The notes: a model not told the origin generated them from the letters alone. A stretch of DNA of 42,763 bases from an uncultured Bacteroidales bacterium (GCA_945921355.1 CAMEKM010000010.1:1-42763), one strand, 5' to 3'; positions 17,014 to 26,450 are shown, counted from the first letter of the stretch. Made by a program: numbers and translations.

Positions 17014-17068
17014 ACGTAGGATATACGTTACATATACGTAGGATATACGTAAGATACACGTAAGATAT
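17014..17068 (+). repeat. 11-bp tandem repeat, exactly five units (second locus)
   Basis: Units TACGTAGGATA, TACGTTACATA, TACGTAGGATA, TACGTAAGATA, CACGTAAGATA. Unit length, copy number and consensus are the same as at 6443-6497, 10.5 kb away. One unit (TACGTTACATA) is identical between the loci. Confidence 0.85.
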
Positions 17069-17154
17069 AGCAGTTAATAAGCAGAGAACACCCAATCTAA
17101 CCGCAGCCCAAAGGCGCGTTCAAAATACTGAAATAGCAAAAAAATCGCTATTTT

Positions 17155-17186
17155 CTTGCATATCCGCAAATTTTGTTGTACCTTTG
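17155..17186 (+). promoter_or_regulatory. Promoter of the TPR/PD40 gene
   Basis: CTTG (17155-17158), a 20-bp spacer and TACCTTTG (17179-17186). ATG 17195 follows 9 bases after the -7 box. The frame opens upstream at a TTG inside the -33 box, which cannot be the start. Confidence 0.75.
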
Positions 17187-17194
17187 CAGTTGAT

Positions 17195-18556
17195 ATGCGA
17201 AAAATTCTACTTGTTATAGTATGCATTATAGGTACATGTACGCTATGGGGACAAACGCACCATAGTGCAGACAAATTATTTCAAGATGGCGATTATGCCT
17301 CGGCTCAAGAAGCATATCGAGCGCTTCTTAAATCATACCCTACCAACGCACTCTACCTATACCGCTACGCGCGATGCGCGCAAGAACAAGGCGACGACAC
17401 TACCGCCATACAATATTTCAAAAAAGCAGGCGATAGATATATGCTCAAGTATTTCTATATGGGCGAAAGTTACATGCGACTTTGGTATATGGATGAAGCC
17501 ATCGAAGCGTATTCTACCTATCTCAATAGTCTGAAAGAACCTAATGAAAGAGAGGCACATGTGCACTTGCAAATAGCAACCGCTGAAAAAATACAACGCT
17601 ATCTCAAGCGAGTGGAGCGTGTGCAAGTGATTGATTCTGTGGAAGTAGCCTTAGATAGTATGCTGCATGTTTGCATCCTGTCCGCTGAAGCAGGAAAACT
17701 GTCTTATGACTCTTTGGGAAATACGATTTACACCAACCAACGAGGTGACCGAAAGTTTTGGACTACAACTAAAGATTCCATCAATATCTTAGTTTCCAAC
17801 CACCGACTTTTGGATGAATGGTCACAACCCGATACATTGCCTGACATCATCAACTTCACCGATAATCAATGTGCTCCATACATCCTTAACGATGGTATAA
17901 CACTCTATTTTGCAGCGAATGATACTAACGGATTAGGCAAGCTTGATATTTATGTCGCACGTTACAACATGGCATCCGAGACTTTTACTACACCCGAAAA
18001 TTTAGGCATGCCGTACAACTCACCAGCTAATGAATACCTATTCGTTGTGGATGAAATGCGCAGTATTGCCTATTTAGCTACCGACCGCTTTGCTGCTTCA
18101 GGGCGAGTACACATCTATACTTTGGCGCTCCCTGAGCAAAAACAGTATTGGCGAAATATACCTACCGACTCTCTTGTTGCATACGGACGATTGGATATTT
18201 TCGAACAAGCGTGTTTAGAATCTTCCACAAAAACTGAAGTATTATTTGAAGAAGAAAATACCGATGAAATCGAAGATTTATGCTTCATAATCAACGATTC
18301 TACCATATACCATTCTATCAGCGATTTCCGTCAGCCGAAGGCTAAAGAAAAATATCTTGAATGGAAAAAAGTGGAAAAGCAATATCTTTCCGAACAACAA
18401 CAATTAAAGCAACTCCGTCTGCAATATGCTGAAGCAGATGCAGCAACACAAAAAGAATTGACTCCAGCCATTCTGCAATTAGAGAATAACCAGAGTCAAT
18501 TATCTAAATGTTGTCAAATCCTCTTAACTGAAATTCGATTAGAGGAAATCAAGTAA
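17195..18556 (+). CDS. Exported TPR and PD40/TolB-like repeat protein
   Basis: A 453-residue exported protein. Signal peptide MRKILLVIVCIIGTCTLWGQ. TPR-like helical repeats at about 22-145 (LFQDGDYASAQEAYRALLKSYP, YARCAQEQGDDTTAIQYFKKAG, AIEAYSTYLNSL). A middle beta-propeller-like region with PD40-type units at about 225-330 (APYILNDGITLYFAANDTNGLGKLDIYVARY, YNSPANEYLFVVDEMRSIAYLATDR). A C-terminal coiled coil (KKVEKQYLSEQQQLKQLRLQY). This is the layout of PorE-like proteins of Bacteroidota, but the C-terminal OmpA peptidoglycan-binding domain is missing. A scaffold role at the envelope is plausible but unproven. Confidence 0.8.
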   Translation: MRKILLVIVCIIGTCTLWGQTHHSADKLFQDGDYASAQEAYRALLKSYPTNALYLYRYARCAQEQGDDTTAIQYFKKAGDRYMLKYFYMGESYMRLWYMDEAIEAYSTYLNSLKEPNEREAHVHLQIATAEKIQRYLKRVERVQVIDSVEVALDSMLHVCILSAEAGKLSYDSLGNTIYTNQRGDRKFWTTTKDSINILVSNHRLLDEWSQPDTLPDIINFTDNQCAPYILNDGITLYFAANDTNGLGKLDIYVARYNMASETFTTPENLGMPYNSPANEYLFVVDEMRSIAYLATDRFAASGRVHIYTLALPEQKQYWRNIPTDSLVAYGRLDIFEQACLESSTKTEVLFEEENTDEIEDLCFIINDSTIYHSISDFRQPKAKEKYLEWKKVEKQYLSEQQQLKQLRLQYAEADAATQKELTPAILQLENNQSQLSKCCQILLTEIRLEEIK

Positions 18557-18584
18557 GCATTAGAATACGTTTCTTGCCGTCTAA

Positions 18585-19526
18585 TTAGAGTACGTTGATT
18601 TCTTTCAAGATAGCGGTAGTCTTAGCAACTGCCGCTTCGCTTGCTGCAAACAACGCCTTCTCAGCATCATTTAATTCGATTTCAACGATCTTTTCAATAC
18701 CGTTCTTACCAATGATACATGGCACACCAATGGTGATGTCGTTATAACCATACTCACCCTCGAGATAAGCAGAGCAAGGAATCATCTTCTTTTGGTCGTT
18801 GATGATGCTATCTGCAACAGCTGCGGCAGCTGCACCAGGAGCCATCCATGCACTGGTACCGAGCAAGCCTGTCAATGTAGCACCACCTACCATAGTAGCC
18901 TTAGCCACTTCTTCCATCTCCTCTGCATTAATCATATCGCTAACTGGCATACCTTTATAAGTAGCATAGCGGGTCATAGGAATCATAGTGGTATCACCGT
19001 GACCACCAATAACGAAACCTTCTACTTCATTAGCATTGCAACCCAACTTTTGGCTCAAGAAATATTTGAATCGGCTGCTATCCAATGCACCACCCATACC
19101 AATCACGCGATTGCGTGGCAAACCGAGCGCCTTGTAGGTGAGATAAGCCATCGTGTCCATAGGATTAGAAACAACGATGAGAATTGCGTTTGGAGAATAG
19201 GTAAGGATTTGATTAGCAACGCTTTTTACGATACCAGCATTTACTCCTATTAACTCCTCACGAGTCATACCTGGTTTGCGTGGCAGACCAGAAGTGATAA
19301 CAACTACGTCTGAGCCTGCGGTTTGGCTGTAATCATTGGTTACACCTTTTACAATAGTGTCGAAGCCCAAGAGTTGAGCAGTCTGCATGATGTCCATAGC
19401 CTTGCCTTCTGCAACGCCTTCTTTAATGTCGATCAAAACGACTTCGCTGGCTACCTTCTTAACAGCCAACACATTTGCGCACGTAGCACCTACGTTACCT
19501 GCGCCTACAACGGTTACTTTTGACAT
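18585..19526 (-). CDS. mdh: Malate dehydrogenase
   Basis: A 313-residue NAD-dependent malate dehydrogenase of the lactate-dehydrogenase-like class, a TCA-cycle enzyme interconverting malate and oxaloacetate. Nucleotide-binding GAGNVG at 8-13 with Asp33 at the end of the second strand (NAD preference). The substrate arginines are Arg83, Arg89 and Arg152, with Asn121 in SNPMD. The catalytic pair is Asp149 and His176 (GGHGDTT). Arg83 in LPRKPGMTR is the malate-type specificity residue. It stands alone with its own promoter and is convergent with the TPR/PD40 gene. Confidence 0.98.
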   Translation of the reverse strand: MSKVTVVGAGNVGATCANVLAVKKVASEVVLIDIKEGVAEGKAMDIMQTAQLLGFDTIVKGVTNDYSQTAGSDVVVITSGLPRKPGMTREELIGVNAGIVKSVANQILTYSPNAILIVVSNPMDTMAYLTYKALGLPRNRVIGMGGALDSSRFKYFLSQKLGCNANEVEGFVIGGHGDTTMIPMTRYATYKGMPVSDMINAEEMEEVAKATMVGGATLTGLLGTSAWMAPGAAAAAVADSIINDQKKMIPCSAYLEGEYGYNDITIGVPCIIGKNGIEKIVEIELNDAEKALFAASEAAVAKTTAILKEINVL

Positions 19527-19575
19527 AATTTTGATAAATTAGTATTATTAATTACACAATTTTGCAAACAACGCA

Positions 19576-19607
19576 CAAAGGTAGTATAATTTTTGTAAAT
19601 ACGCAAA
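19576..19607 (-). promoter_or_regulatory. Promoter of mdh
   Basis: Minus strand TTTG (19607-19604), a 20-bp spacer and TACCTTTG (19583-19576). The leader to ATG 19526 is about 45 bases. Confidence 0.78.
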
Positions 19608-19652
19608 TTTTAGTCGCATTTTGTATAGTTAAAGTGGCAAATATAGGATATA

Positions 19653-19684
19653 TTTGGTTTTTTCAAAAAAAAGCAGTACCTTTG
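19653..19684 (+). promoter_or_regulatory. Promoter of gpmI
   Basis: TTTG (19653-19656), a 20-bp spacer and TACCTTTG (19677-19684), divergent from the mdh promoter. The leader to ATG 19755 is about 65 bases. Confidence 0.8.
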
Positions 19685-19754
19685 CAAGTTGATTGATATG
19701 CTATCGCATTTTGCGGCAAAATGTAAGAAAATAACTATAAAATAACATACAACT

Positions 19755-21284
19755 ATGTCAAAAGCATTACTTATGATTCTCGACGGCTGGGGAATCGGAA
19801 ACAAATCTAAAGCCGATGCAATCTCTTGCACCCCAACTCCACATTGGGATGCACTTTTGGAAAAGTATCCTCACAGCCAATTGCAAGCCAGTGGCGAAAA
19901 TGTAGGTTTGCCTGATGGACAAATGGGTAACTCCGAAGTAGGTCACTTAAACATAGGCGCAGGTCGCGTGGTATATCAAGACCTCGTGAAGATCAACCGC
20001 GCTTGCAACGACGGTAGCATCCTCGAAAACCCAGAAATCAAATCTGCTTTCGGTTATGCGAAAGAGACAGGCAAGAAGCTCCATATCATGGGCCTCACCT
20101 CCAACGGTGGTGTGCACTCTTCTTTCGACCACCTCTTCTACCTCACCCAAATCGCTAAAACCTACGGATTAGACGGACAAACTTTCATCCACTGCTTCAT
20201 GGACGGCCGCGATACCGATCCTAAGTCAGGTCTCGGATTCATTGATCAACTGCAACAACACTTGGCCGAAACTTGCGGTGAAATCGCTACTATCCAAGGT
20301 CGCTTCTATGTCATGGACCGCGACAAACGTTGGGAGCGTGTGAAGGTGGCATACGACTGCCTCGTACATGGTGAAGGCAAAGCGTCTGAAGATATGCTCC
20401 AAGCCATGCAAGAGAGCTACAACGAGGGTGTAACCGATGAGTTTATCAAACCTATCGTTCATGTGCGTGATGGAAAGCCACTCGCTACTATCGAGGAGGG
20501 CGACGTCGTGATTTTCTTCAATTACCGCAACGACCGCGCGAAAGAGATCACCATCGTGCTTACCCAACAAGACATGCCAGAGCAAGGCATGACCACCATT
20601 CCTAACCTGCAATACTACTGCATGACTCCATATGATTCTTCATTCCAAGGTCTGCATGTCCTCTTCCCAAAAGAGAACGTACAAAACACTATGGGCGAGA
20701 TTGTAAGCAACGCAGGTCTCAAGCAACTCCGTATTGCTGAAACCGAGAAGTTTGCACACGTGACCTTCTTCTTCAATGGCGGTCGCGAAGCAGAGTACCC
20801 AGGCGAGGAGCGTATCCTGATCCCTTCACCCAAGGTGGCTACCTACGACCTCCAACCTGAGATGTCTGCGCCAGAGGTGACAGAGGCACTCTGCGAGGCA
20901 CTTGACACACAGAAATACGACTATATCACCCTCAACTTCGCTAATGGCGATATGGTGGGTCACACAGGCGTATATGCTGCTATCGAGAAAGCAGTCGAAA
21001 CTATCGATGAATGCGTGGATAAAGTGGTAAATACTGCGCTCAAGAACGACTACGAGATCATCATTATCGCTGACCACGGCAACTGCGACAATGCTATCAA
21101 TGCCGATGGTTCGCCTAACACTGCTCACTCGCTCAACCCAGTGCCATTCGTGTATGTGAGCAAGGACCACACCGACGCACAACTCGAAGACGGTATCCTC
21201 GCCGACGTGGCTCCATCCCTCTGCCACATCCTCGGCGTAGAGCAACCAAAAGAAATGACAGGACACAGCCTAATCAAAAAATAA
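19755..21284 (+). CDS. gpmI: 2,3-bisphosphoglycerate-independent phosphoglycerate mutase
   Basis: A 509-residue Mn-dependent glycolytic enzyme interconverting 3- and 2-phosphoglycerate. Metal ligand Asp10 in LMILDGWG; phosphorylated Ser60 in [21 protein letters not shown] and [14 protein letters not shown] in the transferase domain; YRNDRAKEI; the C-terminal phosphatase-type metal site [10 protein letters not shown] and [10 protein letters not shown]. Length is normal for the family. It starts a plus-strand series with ychF, a Ca/Na exchanger and a ZIP transporter. The spacer after it carries a mini-hairpin array. Confidence 0.98.
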   Translation: MSKALLMILDGWGIGNKSKADAISCTPTPHWDALLEKYPHSQLQASGENVGLPDGQMGNSEVGHLNIGAGRVVYQDLVKINRACNDGSILENPEIKSAFGYAKETGKKLHIMGLTSNGGVHSSFDHLFYLTQIAKTYGLDGQTFIHCFMDGRDTDPKSGLGFIDQLQQHLAETCGEIATIQGRFYVMDRDKRWERVKVAYDCLVHGEGKASEDMLQAMQESYNEGVTDEFIKPIVHVRDGKPLATIEEGDVVIFFNYRNDRAKEITIVLTQQDMPEQGMTTIPNLQYYCMTPYDSSFQGLHVLFPKENVQNTMGEIVSNAGLKQLRIAETEKFAHVTFFFNGGREAEYPGEERILIPSPKVATYDLQPEMSAPEVTEALCEALDTQKYDYITLNFANGDMVGHTGVYAAIEKAVETIDECVDKVVNTALKNDYEIIIIADHGNCDNAINADGSPNTAHSLNPVPFVYVSKDHTDAQLEDGILADVAPSLCHILGVEQPKEMTGHSLIKK

Positions 21285-21293
21285 CTTAAAAAC

Positions 21294-21382
21294 AACGCGA
21301 AGCATGTAACGCGCTTCAGCGCATGAAACGTGTCCTTGGCACATGAAACGCGAAGCATGCAACGTGAGCATAGCGAAATAAA
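21294..21382 (+). repeat. Modular mini-hairpin array upstream of ychF
   Basis: Repeating units AACG-[hairpin]-ATGN: GCGAAGC (21297-21303), GCGC/GCGC (21311-21322), GTGTC/GGCAC (21330-21342), GCGAAGC again (21350-21356), then AACGTGAGCATAGCG. It fills most of the gpmI-ychF spacer. The last part, from AACGCGAAGC to AGCGAA, recurs before the exchanger gene at 22624-22653. Confidence 0.75.
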
Positions 21383-21387
21383 TAGAT

Positions 21388-22494
21388 ATGGCACTTCAGT
21401 GTGGTATAGTAGGTCTTCCTAATGTCGGCAAATCGACCCTATTCAACTGCTTGAGCAACGCCAAGGCGCAATCGGCGAACTTCCCTTTCTGCACGATTGA
21501 GCCCAATGTAGGTGTTATTACCGTACCCGATGAGCGACTCATCAAACTCGGCGAACTCTGCAAACCCGAACGCGGAGTGATTCCAACCACCGTTGAAATC
21601 GTGGATATTGCAGGATTGGTGAAAGGTGCAAGCAAAGGCGAAGGACTTGGTAATAAGTTCTTGGCTAACATCCGCGAGACGGATGCTATCATCCATGTAC
21701 TCCGCTGCTTCGACGATGAGAACGTTGTACACGTGGATGGTAGCGTAGATCCTATCCGCGATAAAGATATCATCGATGCCGAACTCCAACTCAAGGACCT
21801 TGAGACGGTGGAGTCACGCATTCAAAAAATTGAGAAACAAGTGCGCGTGGGTGGCGATAAACAAGCCAAAGTGGCACTCGATGTCCTTCTCAAGTACCGC
21901 GAAGCCCTCTCGCAAGGCCGTTCTGCTCGCACTGTGGAACTGGTCAATAAGGACGAGGAGCAAGTGGCGAAGGAGACGATGCTCCTTACCAGCAAACCCG
22001 TGCTCTATGTCTGCAACGTGGACGAGAACTCTGCTGTCAATGGCAATGCCTATGTAGAGCAAGTGCGCGAAGCGGTCAAAGATGAGAACGCACAAGTATT
22101 GGTTGTGGCAGCGAAGATTGAGAGCGAGATTGCCGAACTCGAGACCTACGAAGAACGTCAGATGTTCCTCGATGAAATCGGGCTTTCTGAGTCAGGCGTG
22201 AGCCGTTTGATTAAGGCGGCATACGCACTGCTCGACCTTCGTACTTTCCTCACCGCAGGTAGCGACGAGGTACGTGCTTGGACTTTCAAGGCAGGTAGCA
22301 AAGCGCCTCAATGTGCAGGTGTTATCCACACCGATTTTGAGCGTGGCTTCATTCGTGCAGAGGTAATCAAGTACGAGGATTATATCGCACTCGGTGGCGA
22401 GTCCGCTTGCCGTGCAGCAGGTAAATTGGGCATCGAAGGCAAAGAATACGTCGTGCAAGATGGCGACATCATGCACTTCCTGTTTAACGTGTAA
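21388..22494 (+). CDS. ychF: Redox-regulated ATPase YchF (Obg family)
   Basis: A 368-residue P-loop ATPase of the Obg/HflX group that binds ribosomes and is linked to stress responses and translation. Walker A at 8-15 (GLPNVGKST), G2/G3 region [25 protein letters not shown], and the altered NVDE in place of NKxD, which gives the ATP preference of this family. A helical insertion lies at about 130-200. The C-terminal TGS domain ends in [15 protein letters not shown]. Glutamine codons are about 11 CAA to 2 CAG by hand count, unlike the cluster after 31866. Confidence 0.97.
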   Translation: MALQCGIVGLPNVGKSTLFNCLSNAKAQSANFPFCTIEPNVGVITVPDERLIKLGELCKPERGVIPTTVEIVDIAGLVKGASKGEGLGNKFLANIRETDAIIHVLRCFDDENVVHVDGSVDPIRDKDIIDAELQLKDLETVESRIQKIEKQVRVGGDKQAKVALDVLLKYREALSQGRSARTVELVNKDEEQVAKETMLLTSKPVLYVCNVDENSAVNGNAYVEQVREAVKDENAQVLVVAAKIESEIAELETYEERQMFLDEIGLSESGVSRLIKAAYALLDLRTFLTAGSDEVRAWTFKAGSKAPQCAGVIHTDFERGFIRAEVIKYEDYIALGGESACRAAGKLGIEGKEYVVQDGDIMHFLFNV

Positions 22495-22502
22495 TTGAAA
22501 TT

Positions 22503-22656
22503 AACGTTACATGTCTTTCGGACGTTACATGTCTTCGACGTTGTTAGGTTATATGCCCTTCGGGCGTTAGGAACACAAATAACGCGAAGCACACAACAAA
22601 AATAACGCGGCTCTGCCGCATGTAACGCGAAGCAGATAACGTGAGCAAAGCGAATA
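22503..22656 (+). repeat. Modular mini-hairpin array upstream of the Ca/Na exchanger
   Basis: Hairpins GTC/GAC (22513-22523), GTC/GAC (22531-22539), GCCC/GGGC (22555-22565), GCGAAGC (22584-22590), GCGGC/GCCGC (22607-22619) and GCGAAGC (22627-22633), joined by TAACG-type linkers. The last 30 or so bases before the start codon repeat the element before ychF. Confidence 0.75.
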
Positions 22657-22660
22657 AAAA

Positions 22661-23740
22661 ATGTTTGATTTTATAAATACTTGGCTCGCCACTGGCGGCT
22701 TTTGGGTAGCAGTACCACTGATTATCGTGGGCTGTGCAGCCCTTATCAAGGGGGCTGACTTCCTCGTGGACGGCGCTTCGGGGCTGGCAAAGCAATATGG
22801 CGTCAGCGATATCGTGATTGGTTTGACCGTCGTGGCCTTCGGTACCAGTATGCCCGAGTTCGTAGTAAACATGGTGGCAGTAGGACAAGGAAGTACCGAG
22901 ATTGCCATTACCAACGTCCTCGGAAGTAATATTCTCAACACCTTTGTCATCTTGGGTTGTACGGCACTAATATTCCCGATTTCATCGCAAAAATCCACTC
23001 GCCGATTTGACATACCATTCAGTCTATTAGCTGCTCTTCTGGTGCTATTGTTCGTTATCTACAACATTCCCTCATGGCTGCAAGTAGAGCACCTATTCAA
23101 TATGCACATTGATACCCCATCGCTTCAAGACTTAGGCTCCATTCAAATGGGAGCAGGCACAAGCGCTTTTATCTCAGGTATTGGTGGCAGTATCCTGCTC
23201 ATCTTCTTCCTCATCTTCCTTTGGCATAATTTCAAAGGTATTGGTAGCGCACCACAAACAGAGAGCAACGAGGGCTACAAACCCATGTCTGCCAAACGTG
23301 CATTGGCATTGATTCTCGGCGGACTGGTAGGCTTGGTTGTCGGTGGCGAGTTGATAGTCAAGAGTGCTACTTCTATTGCACACTCTTTAGGTGTGAGCGA
23401 TGCGATTATCGGTCTTACCGTTGTAGCGTTGGGTACATCATTGCCCGAACTGGCAACCTCTTGTATGGCAGCATTCAAAAAGAACTGCGATATTGCTCTC
23501 GGCAATGTCATAGGTAGCAATATCTTCAATATCTATTTCATCCTTGGTACGAGTGCATGCGTCAAAGCATTGCCTGGCTACTACGGACTGGAGATTGATG
23601 CATTGATGGCTGCATTAGGTAGTGTCATGGTGATGCTCTTTGTCTATCTCACCAAGAAACACGAGATCAAACGTTGGCACGGAGCCATCCTTCTTCTCAC
23701 CTATGCCGCTTACCTCGCCTATCGAATAATAACTGTATAA
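22661..23740 (+). CDS. Calcium/sodium antiporter, CaCA family
   Basis: A 359-residue inner-membrane exchanger with about ten helices in two inverted halves. Each half has the alpha-repeat signature: VVAFGTSMPEFVVN with TNVLGSNILN at about 63-102, and VVALGTSLPELATS with LGNVIGSNIFNIYFILG at about 255-300. Members (YrbG type) exchange Ca2+ for Na+ or K+. A hydrophilic loop of about 25 residues joins the halves. ATG 22661 is preceded by the shared hairpin element, and the ZIP gene follows after 27 bp, so the two metal transporters are probably co-transcribed. Confidence 0.94.
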   Translation: MFDFINTWLATGGFWVAVPLIIVGCAALIKGADFLVDGASGLAKQYGVSDIVIGLTVVAFGTSMPEFVVNMVAVGQGSTEIAITNVLGSNILNTFVILGCTALIFPISSQKSTRRFDIPFSLLAALLVLLFVIYNIPSWLQVEHLFNMHIDTPSLQDLGSIQMGAGTSAFISGIGGSILLIFFLIFLWHNFKGIGSAPQTESNEGYKPMSAKRALALILGGLVGLVVGGELIVKSATSIAHSLGVSDAIIGLTVVALGTSLPELATSCMAAFKKNCDIALGNVIGSNIFNIYFILGTSACVKALPGYYGLEIDALMAALGSVMVMLFVYLTKKHEIKRWHGAILLLTYAAYLAYRIITV

Positions 23741-23767
23741 CTCATCACTCATAGTTCATCACTAACA

Positions 23768-24541
23768 ATGACTCCAATCCTCCTACTCCCGTTCCTCGGC
23801 ACAGCACTTGGTGCAGCAATGGTCTTCTTGCTACGCGGCAAGATGAGCGACCTGCTGCGTAAGTTGCTGTTGGGCTTTGCATCAGGCGTGATGGTAGCAG
23901 CATCGGTTTGGTCACTGCTTATTCCCAGTCTAGAGATGGCGGCTGAAAATGGCGGCATCACGTGGCTACCTGCAGCCGTAGGGTTTGTGTTAGGCATACT
24001 CTTTCTCTTGCTACTGGACACCCTTATCCCCCACTTGCATATCGGAGCAGACAAGCCCGAAGGTTTGACACGCAACTGCCAATGGAAGCGCACCACGATG
24101 CTCTCTGTGGCAGTCACCCTGCACAATATCCCTGAGGGTATGGCAGTGGGAGTGATACTCGCCAGTGCTATGGCAGAGGGTAGTATAATCCCTATGTCCG
24201 CTGCTTGGGCACTCGCAATCGGTATAGCGATACAAAACTTCCCTGAGGGTGCTATATTATCTATGCCTCTTCACTCCGAAGGAATGGGCAAGGGCAAGGC
24301 CTTTGCGATAGGTGCGTTGTCAGGAATAGTGGAGCCGATAGCAAGTCTACTCACAATCCTACTAATCAGTTTCATATCCCCTGCCCTGCCTTACCTATTG
24401 GCATTTGCCGCAGGAGCCATGATGTACGTAGTGATAGAAGAACTGATACCCGAAGCGCAAGCCGAACCACACAGCAACATCCCTACGATTGGTTTTACTC
24501 TGGGCTTTGTATTAATGATGATTTTAGATTACGCACTATAA
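23768..24541 (+). CDS. ZIP family divalent metal transporter
   Basis: A 257-residue membrane protein with about eight helices. The ZIP metal-binding motifs are present: LHNIPEGMAVGV at about 118-129 in helix 4 and QNFPEGAIL at about 155-163 in helix 5. A loop before helix 4 carries HLHIGADKPEG. The family imports zinc, iron or other divalent metals; this sequence is closest in pattern to the ZupT/ZIP10-like bacterial group. It follows the exchanger gene by 27 bp, a spacer that itself contains a small direct repeat (CATCACTCATAGTTCATCAC). A shared terminator with the convergent plsC gene follows. Confidence 0.93.
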   Translation: MTPILLLPFLGTALGAAMVFLLRGKMSDLLRKLLLGFASGVMVAASVWSLLIPSLEMAAENGGITWLPAAVGFVLGILFLLLLDTLIPHLHIGADKPEGLTRNCQWKRTTMLSVAVTLHNIPEGMAVGVILASAMAEGSIIPMSAAWALAIGIAIQNFPEGAILSMPLHSEGMGKGKAFAIGALSGIVEPIASLLTILLISFISPALPYLLAFAAGAMMYVVIEELIPEAQAEPHSNIPTIGFTLGFVLMMILDYAL

Positions 24542-24560
24542 TGGTGCTGTTGGTAGAATA

Positions 24561-24590
24561 AAAAAATGAGCGACACCGCTCATTTTTTTT
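24561..24590. terminator. Bidirectional intrinsic terminator
   Basis: AAAAAATGAGCG, loop ACAC, CGCTCATTTTTT: a perfect 12-bp stem (24561-24572 with 24577-24588) with A and T runs on the two sides, so it works for both converging genes. The plsC stop codon overlaps its right edge. Confidence 0.88.
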
Positions 24591-25299
24591 ATCTCAATCC
24601 TGCCTCTACTTGTTGCTTAAGACAAGCCATAGCTTCATTGATATCCTCAAATTGATTAATCTTAACAGGCTTACCTATATGTAATTGTACGCGCGCGCGA
24701 GGCGATACATAAAATTGATGACGTGGCATAGCATCAAAGAACCCGCTTAATGATAAAGGAACTACTGGCAACTCCATATCCATGGCGATTTTAAATGCTC
24801 CTTGCTTAAAACGTCCCATTTCACCAGTCTTAGTACGTGTGCCTTCAGGAAAAATCACAGTACTCATACCATCATGTAGTTGTGCCTTGATATATTTCAA
24901 ACTATCCATTGCTGCGCGAGGATTACTACGATCTACAAAAATGTGACCTGCTACAGCGCAGGCAGTACCTACAAAAGGTATCTTACGCAATTCCTTTTTC
25001 ATTAACCATTTGAAGTTATTAGGCAACCAGCCATATACTGCAAATACATCCAAGAATGATTGATGATTAGCTACAAATACGTATGACTGCTTAGGATCCA
25101 CATTCTCTCTACCTGTCACTTCAATAGGTACAAATAATAGCCATAGAACGCTACGTGACCAAAACACCTGTACGGTACGGGGCAACTTGCCATTTCTCCA
25201 AGGAAAACAAATAATAGTAAGCAATGCTGTAAATAGTGTTACTACAATTATCAAGGGGAATGCTATCAAATATTGGTATAAAATGTATAATACTTTCAT
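24589..25299 (-). CDS. plsC: 1-acyl-sn-glycerol-3-phosphate acyltransferase
   Basis: A 236-residue membrane-bound acyltransferase that makes phosphatidic acid from lysophosphatidic acid. The N-terminal hydrophobic stretch at 1-35 anchors it. The catalytic HX4D motif is NHQSFLD, with His79 and Asp84. The acceptor-binding motif FPEGTRTKTG lies at about 148-157, and VPLSLSG follows. It starts 18 bp after the PfkB kinase gene and is probably transcribed with it from the kinase promoter. Confidence 0.94.
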   Translation of the reverse strand: MKVLYILYQYLIAFPLIIVVTLFTALLTIICFPWRNGKLPRTVQVFWSRSVLWLLFVPIEVTGRENVDPKQSYVFVANHQSFLDVFAVYGWLPNNFKWLMKKELRKIPFVGTACAVAGHIFVDRSNPRAAMDSLKYIKAQLHDGMSTVIFPEGTRTKTGEMGRFKQGAFKIAMDMELPVVPLSLSGFFDAMPRHQFYVSPRARVQLHIGKPVKINQFEDINEAMACLKQQVEAGLR

Positions 25300-25317
25300 A
25301 TTGTAAATGTGTTAAAA

Positions 25318-26316
25318 TTAAAATTTCAGTTTATGCATAAATCCACGATAGAGTGCGCAAATACGACGAATTTCATCCCAAGTTTCTTCTGGAAGTTTTG
25401 TTCCTACAATTTCTACTACACGTCCTGCAGCTATAGTACCTATTTCGCCACAGCGACGAAGATCAAATCCATCAGAGATAGCATGTAAGAATCCTCCTGC
25501 ATATAAGTCGCCAGCTCCTGTTGAATCAAGGCAATTTGAGGTGATAGCACCAATATGATGTATTTGATTGCCTTGACGCACGTATGATCCACGTTTTCCC
25601 ACTTTTACTATTGCAATATCACATTGCTCTGCTATATTTGCTACAGACTCTTCTGGGTTGAGATGGGTATATGCAAAAGATTCATCTTCATTAGCAAAGA
25701 CGATATCTACATATTTATAGACAAGTTCTTTGAGGAATTGATGGTTTTCGTTCACCACATTGTAACTGGCTAAATCTAACGACACAGTACATCCTTGCTC
25801 TTTTGCCGTATGAAGGGCTTTCTCAATTAGGGCATGATCTTGTACCAAATAGCCTTCTACGTGGCAAATATCATATCCTATGAATGCCTCTTTGCGAATA
25901 TCCTCTGCCTTTAAGTCTGCTGCGGCTCCCAAATAGGTGCAAAAAGTACGTTCGCCATCAGGAGTGATTAGTACCACACAACAGCCTGACATCAATGAAG
26001 ATGTGAGCAAATGAGGTTTTACATTGTTTTTGATTAAATCTTCACGATAAAATTTGCCTACTTCATCGTTTCCAATTTTGCCGATAAATGCAGCTTTACC
26101 ACCAAGTTGTGCAATGGTGGCTACCGTATTAGAGGCACTACCTCCTGCTACAAGATGTTTGCGCACAGAGATAAATCGTGTTTGGATGCGTTCCAATTGT
26201 TCAGCATCAATAAGATTCATACTGCCTTTTGGGAATCCTATCTCACGAAGATCTCCTTCCGACACTTGTAGCAAAATGTCGGTTAAAGCATTTCCTAAAC
26301 CTAAAACTCGTTTCAT
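25318..26316 (-). CDS. PfkB family sugar or nucleoside kinase (adenosine kinase-like)
   Basis: A 332-residue ribokinase-fold kinase. N-terminal LGLGNALTDILLQV, then the PfkB-1 pattern GGSASNTVATIAQLGGKAAFIGKIGNDEVG at about 57-87, and the PfkB-2 catalytic motif LDSTGAGDLYAGGFL, with the catalytic Asp in GAGD. The N-terminal form fits the adenosine-kinase-like group common in Bacteroidota; substrate specificity (adenosine, other nucleoside or sugar) cannot be read from the sequence. It lies upstream of plsC, with no functional link evident. Confidence 0.9.
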   Translation of the reverse strand: MKRVLGLGNALTDILLQVSEGDLREIGFPKGSMNLIDAEQLERIQTRFISVRKHLVAGGSASNTVATIAQLGGKAAFIGKIGNDEVGKFYREDLIKNNVKPHLLTSSLMSGCCVVLITPDGERTFCTYLGAAADLKAEDIRKEAFIGYDICHVEGYLVQDHALIEKALHTAKEQGCTVSLDLASYNVVNENHQFLKELVYKYVDIVFANEDESFAYTHLNPEESVANIAEQCDIAIVKVGKRGSYVRQGNQIHHIGAITSNCLDSTGAGDLYAGGFLHAISDGFDLRRCGEIGTIAAGRVVEIVGTKLPEETWDEIRRICALYRGFMHKLKF

Positions 26317-26390
26317 TTGTATTTTGGATTAAAATTTGCTATTTTTGGGGCAAAAATGCATAATTTATGGGGTAAAATCAAAATTTTCTG

Positions 26391-26398
26391 CAAAGATA
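26391..26398 (-). promoter_or_regulatory. -7 box for the PfkB-plsC unit
   Basis: TATCTTTG on the minus strand, about 75 bases before ATG 26316. A clear -33 box is not seen. Confidence 0.55.
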
Positions 26399-26418
26399 GT
26401 AATTTTTTTTCAAAAAAA

Positions 26419-26450
26419 CTTGCTCATATCAAAAAAAAGCAGTACTTTTG
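26419..26450 (+). promoter_or_regulatory. Promoter of tRNA-Asn
   Basis: CTTG (26419-26422), a 20-bp spacer and TACTTTTG (26443-26450), about 45 bases before the mature tRNA 5' end. Confidence 0.75.
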
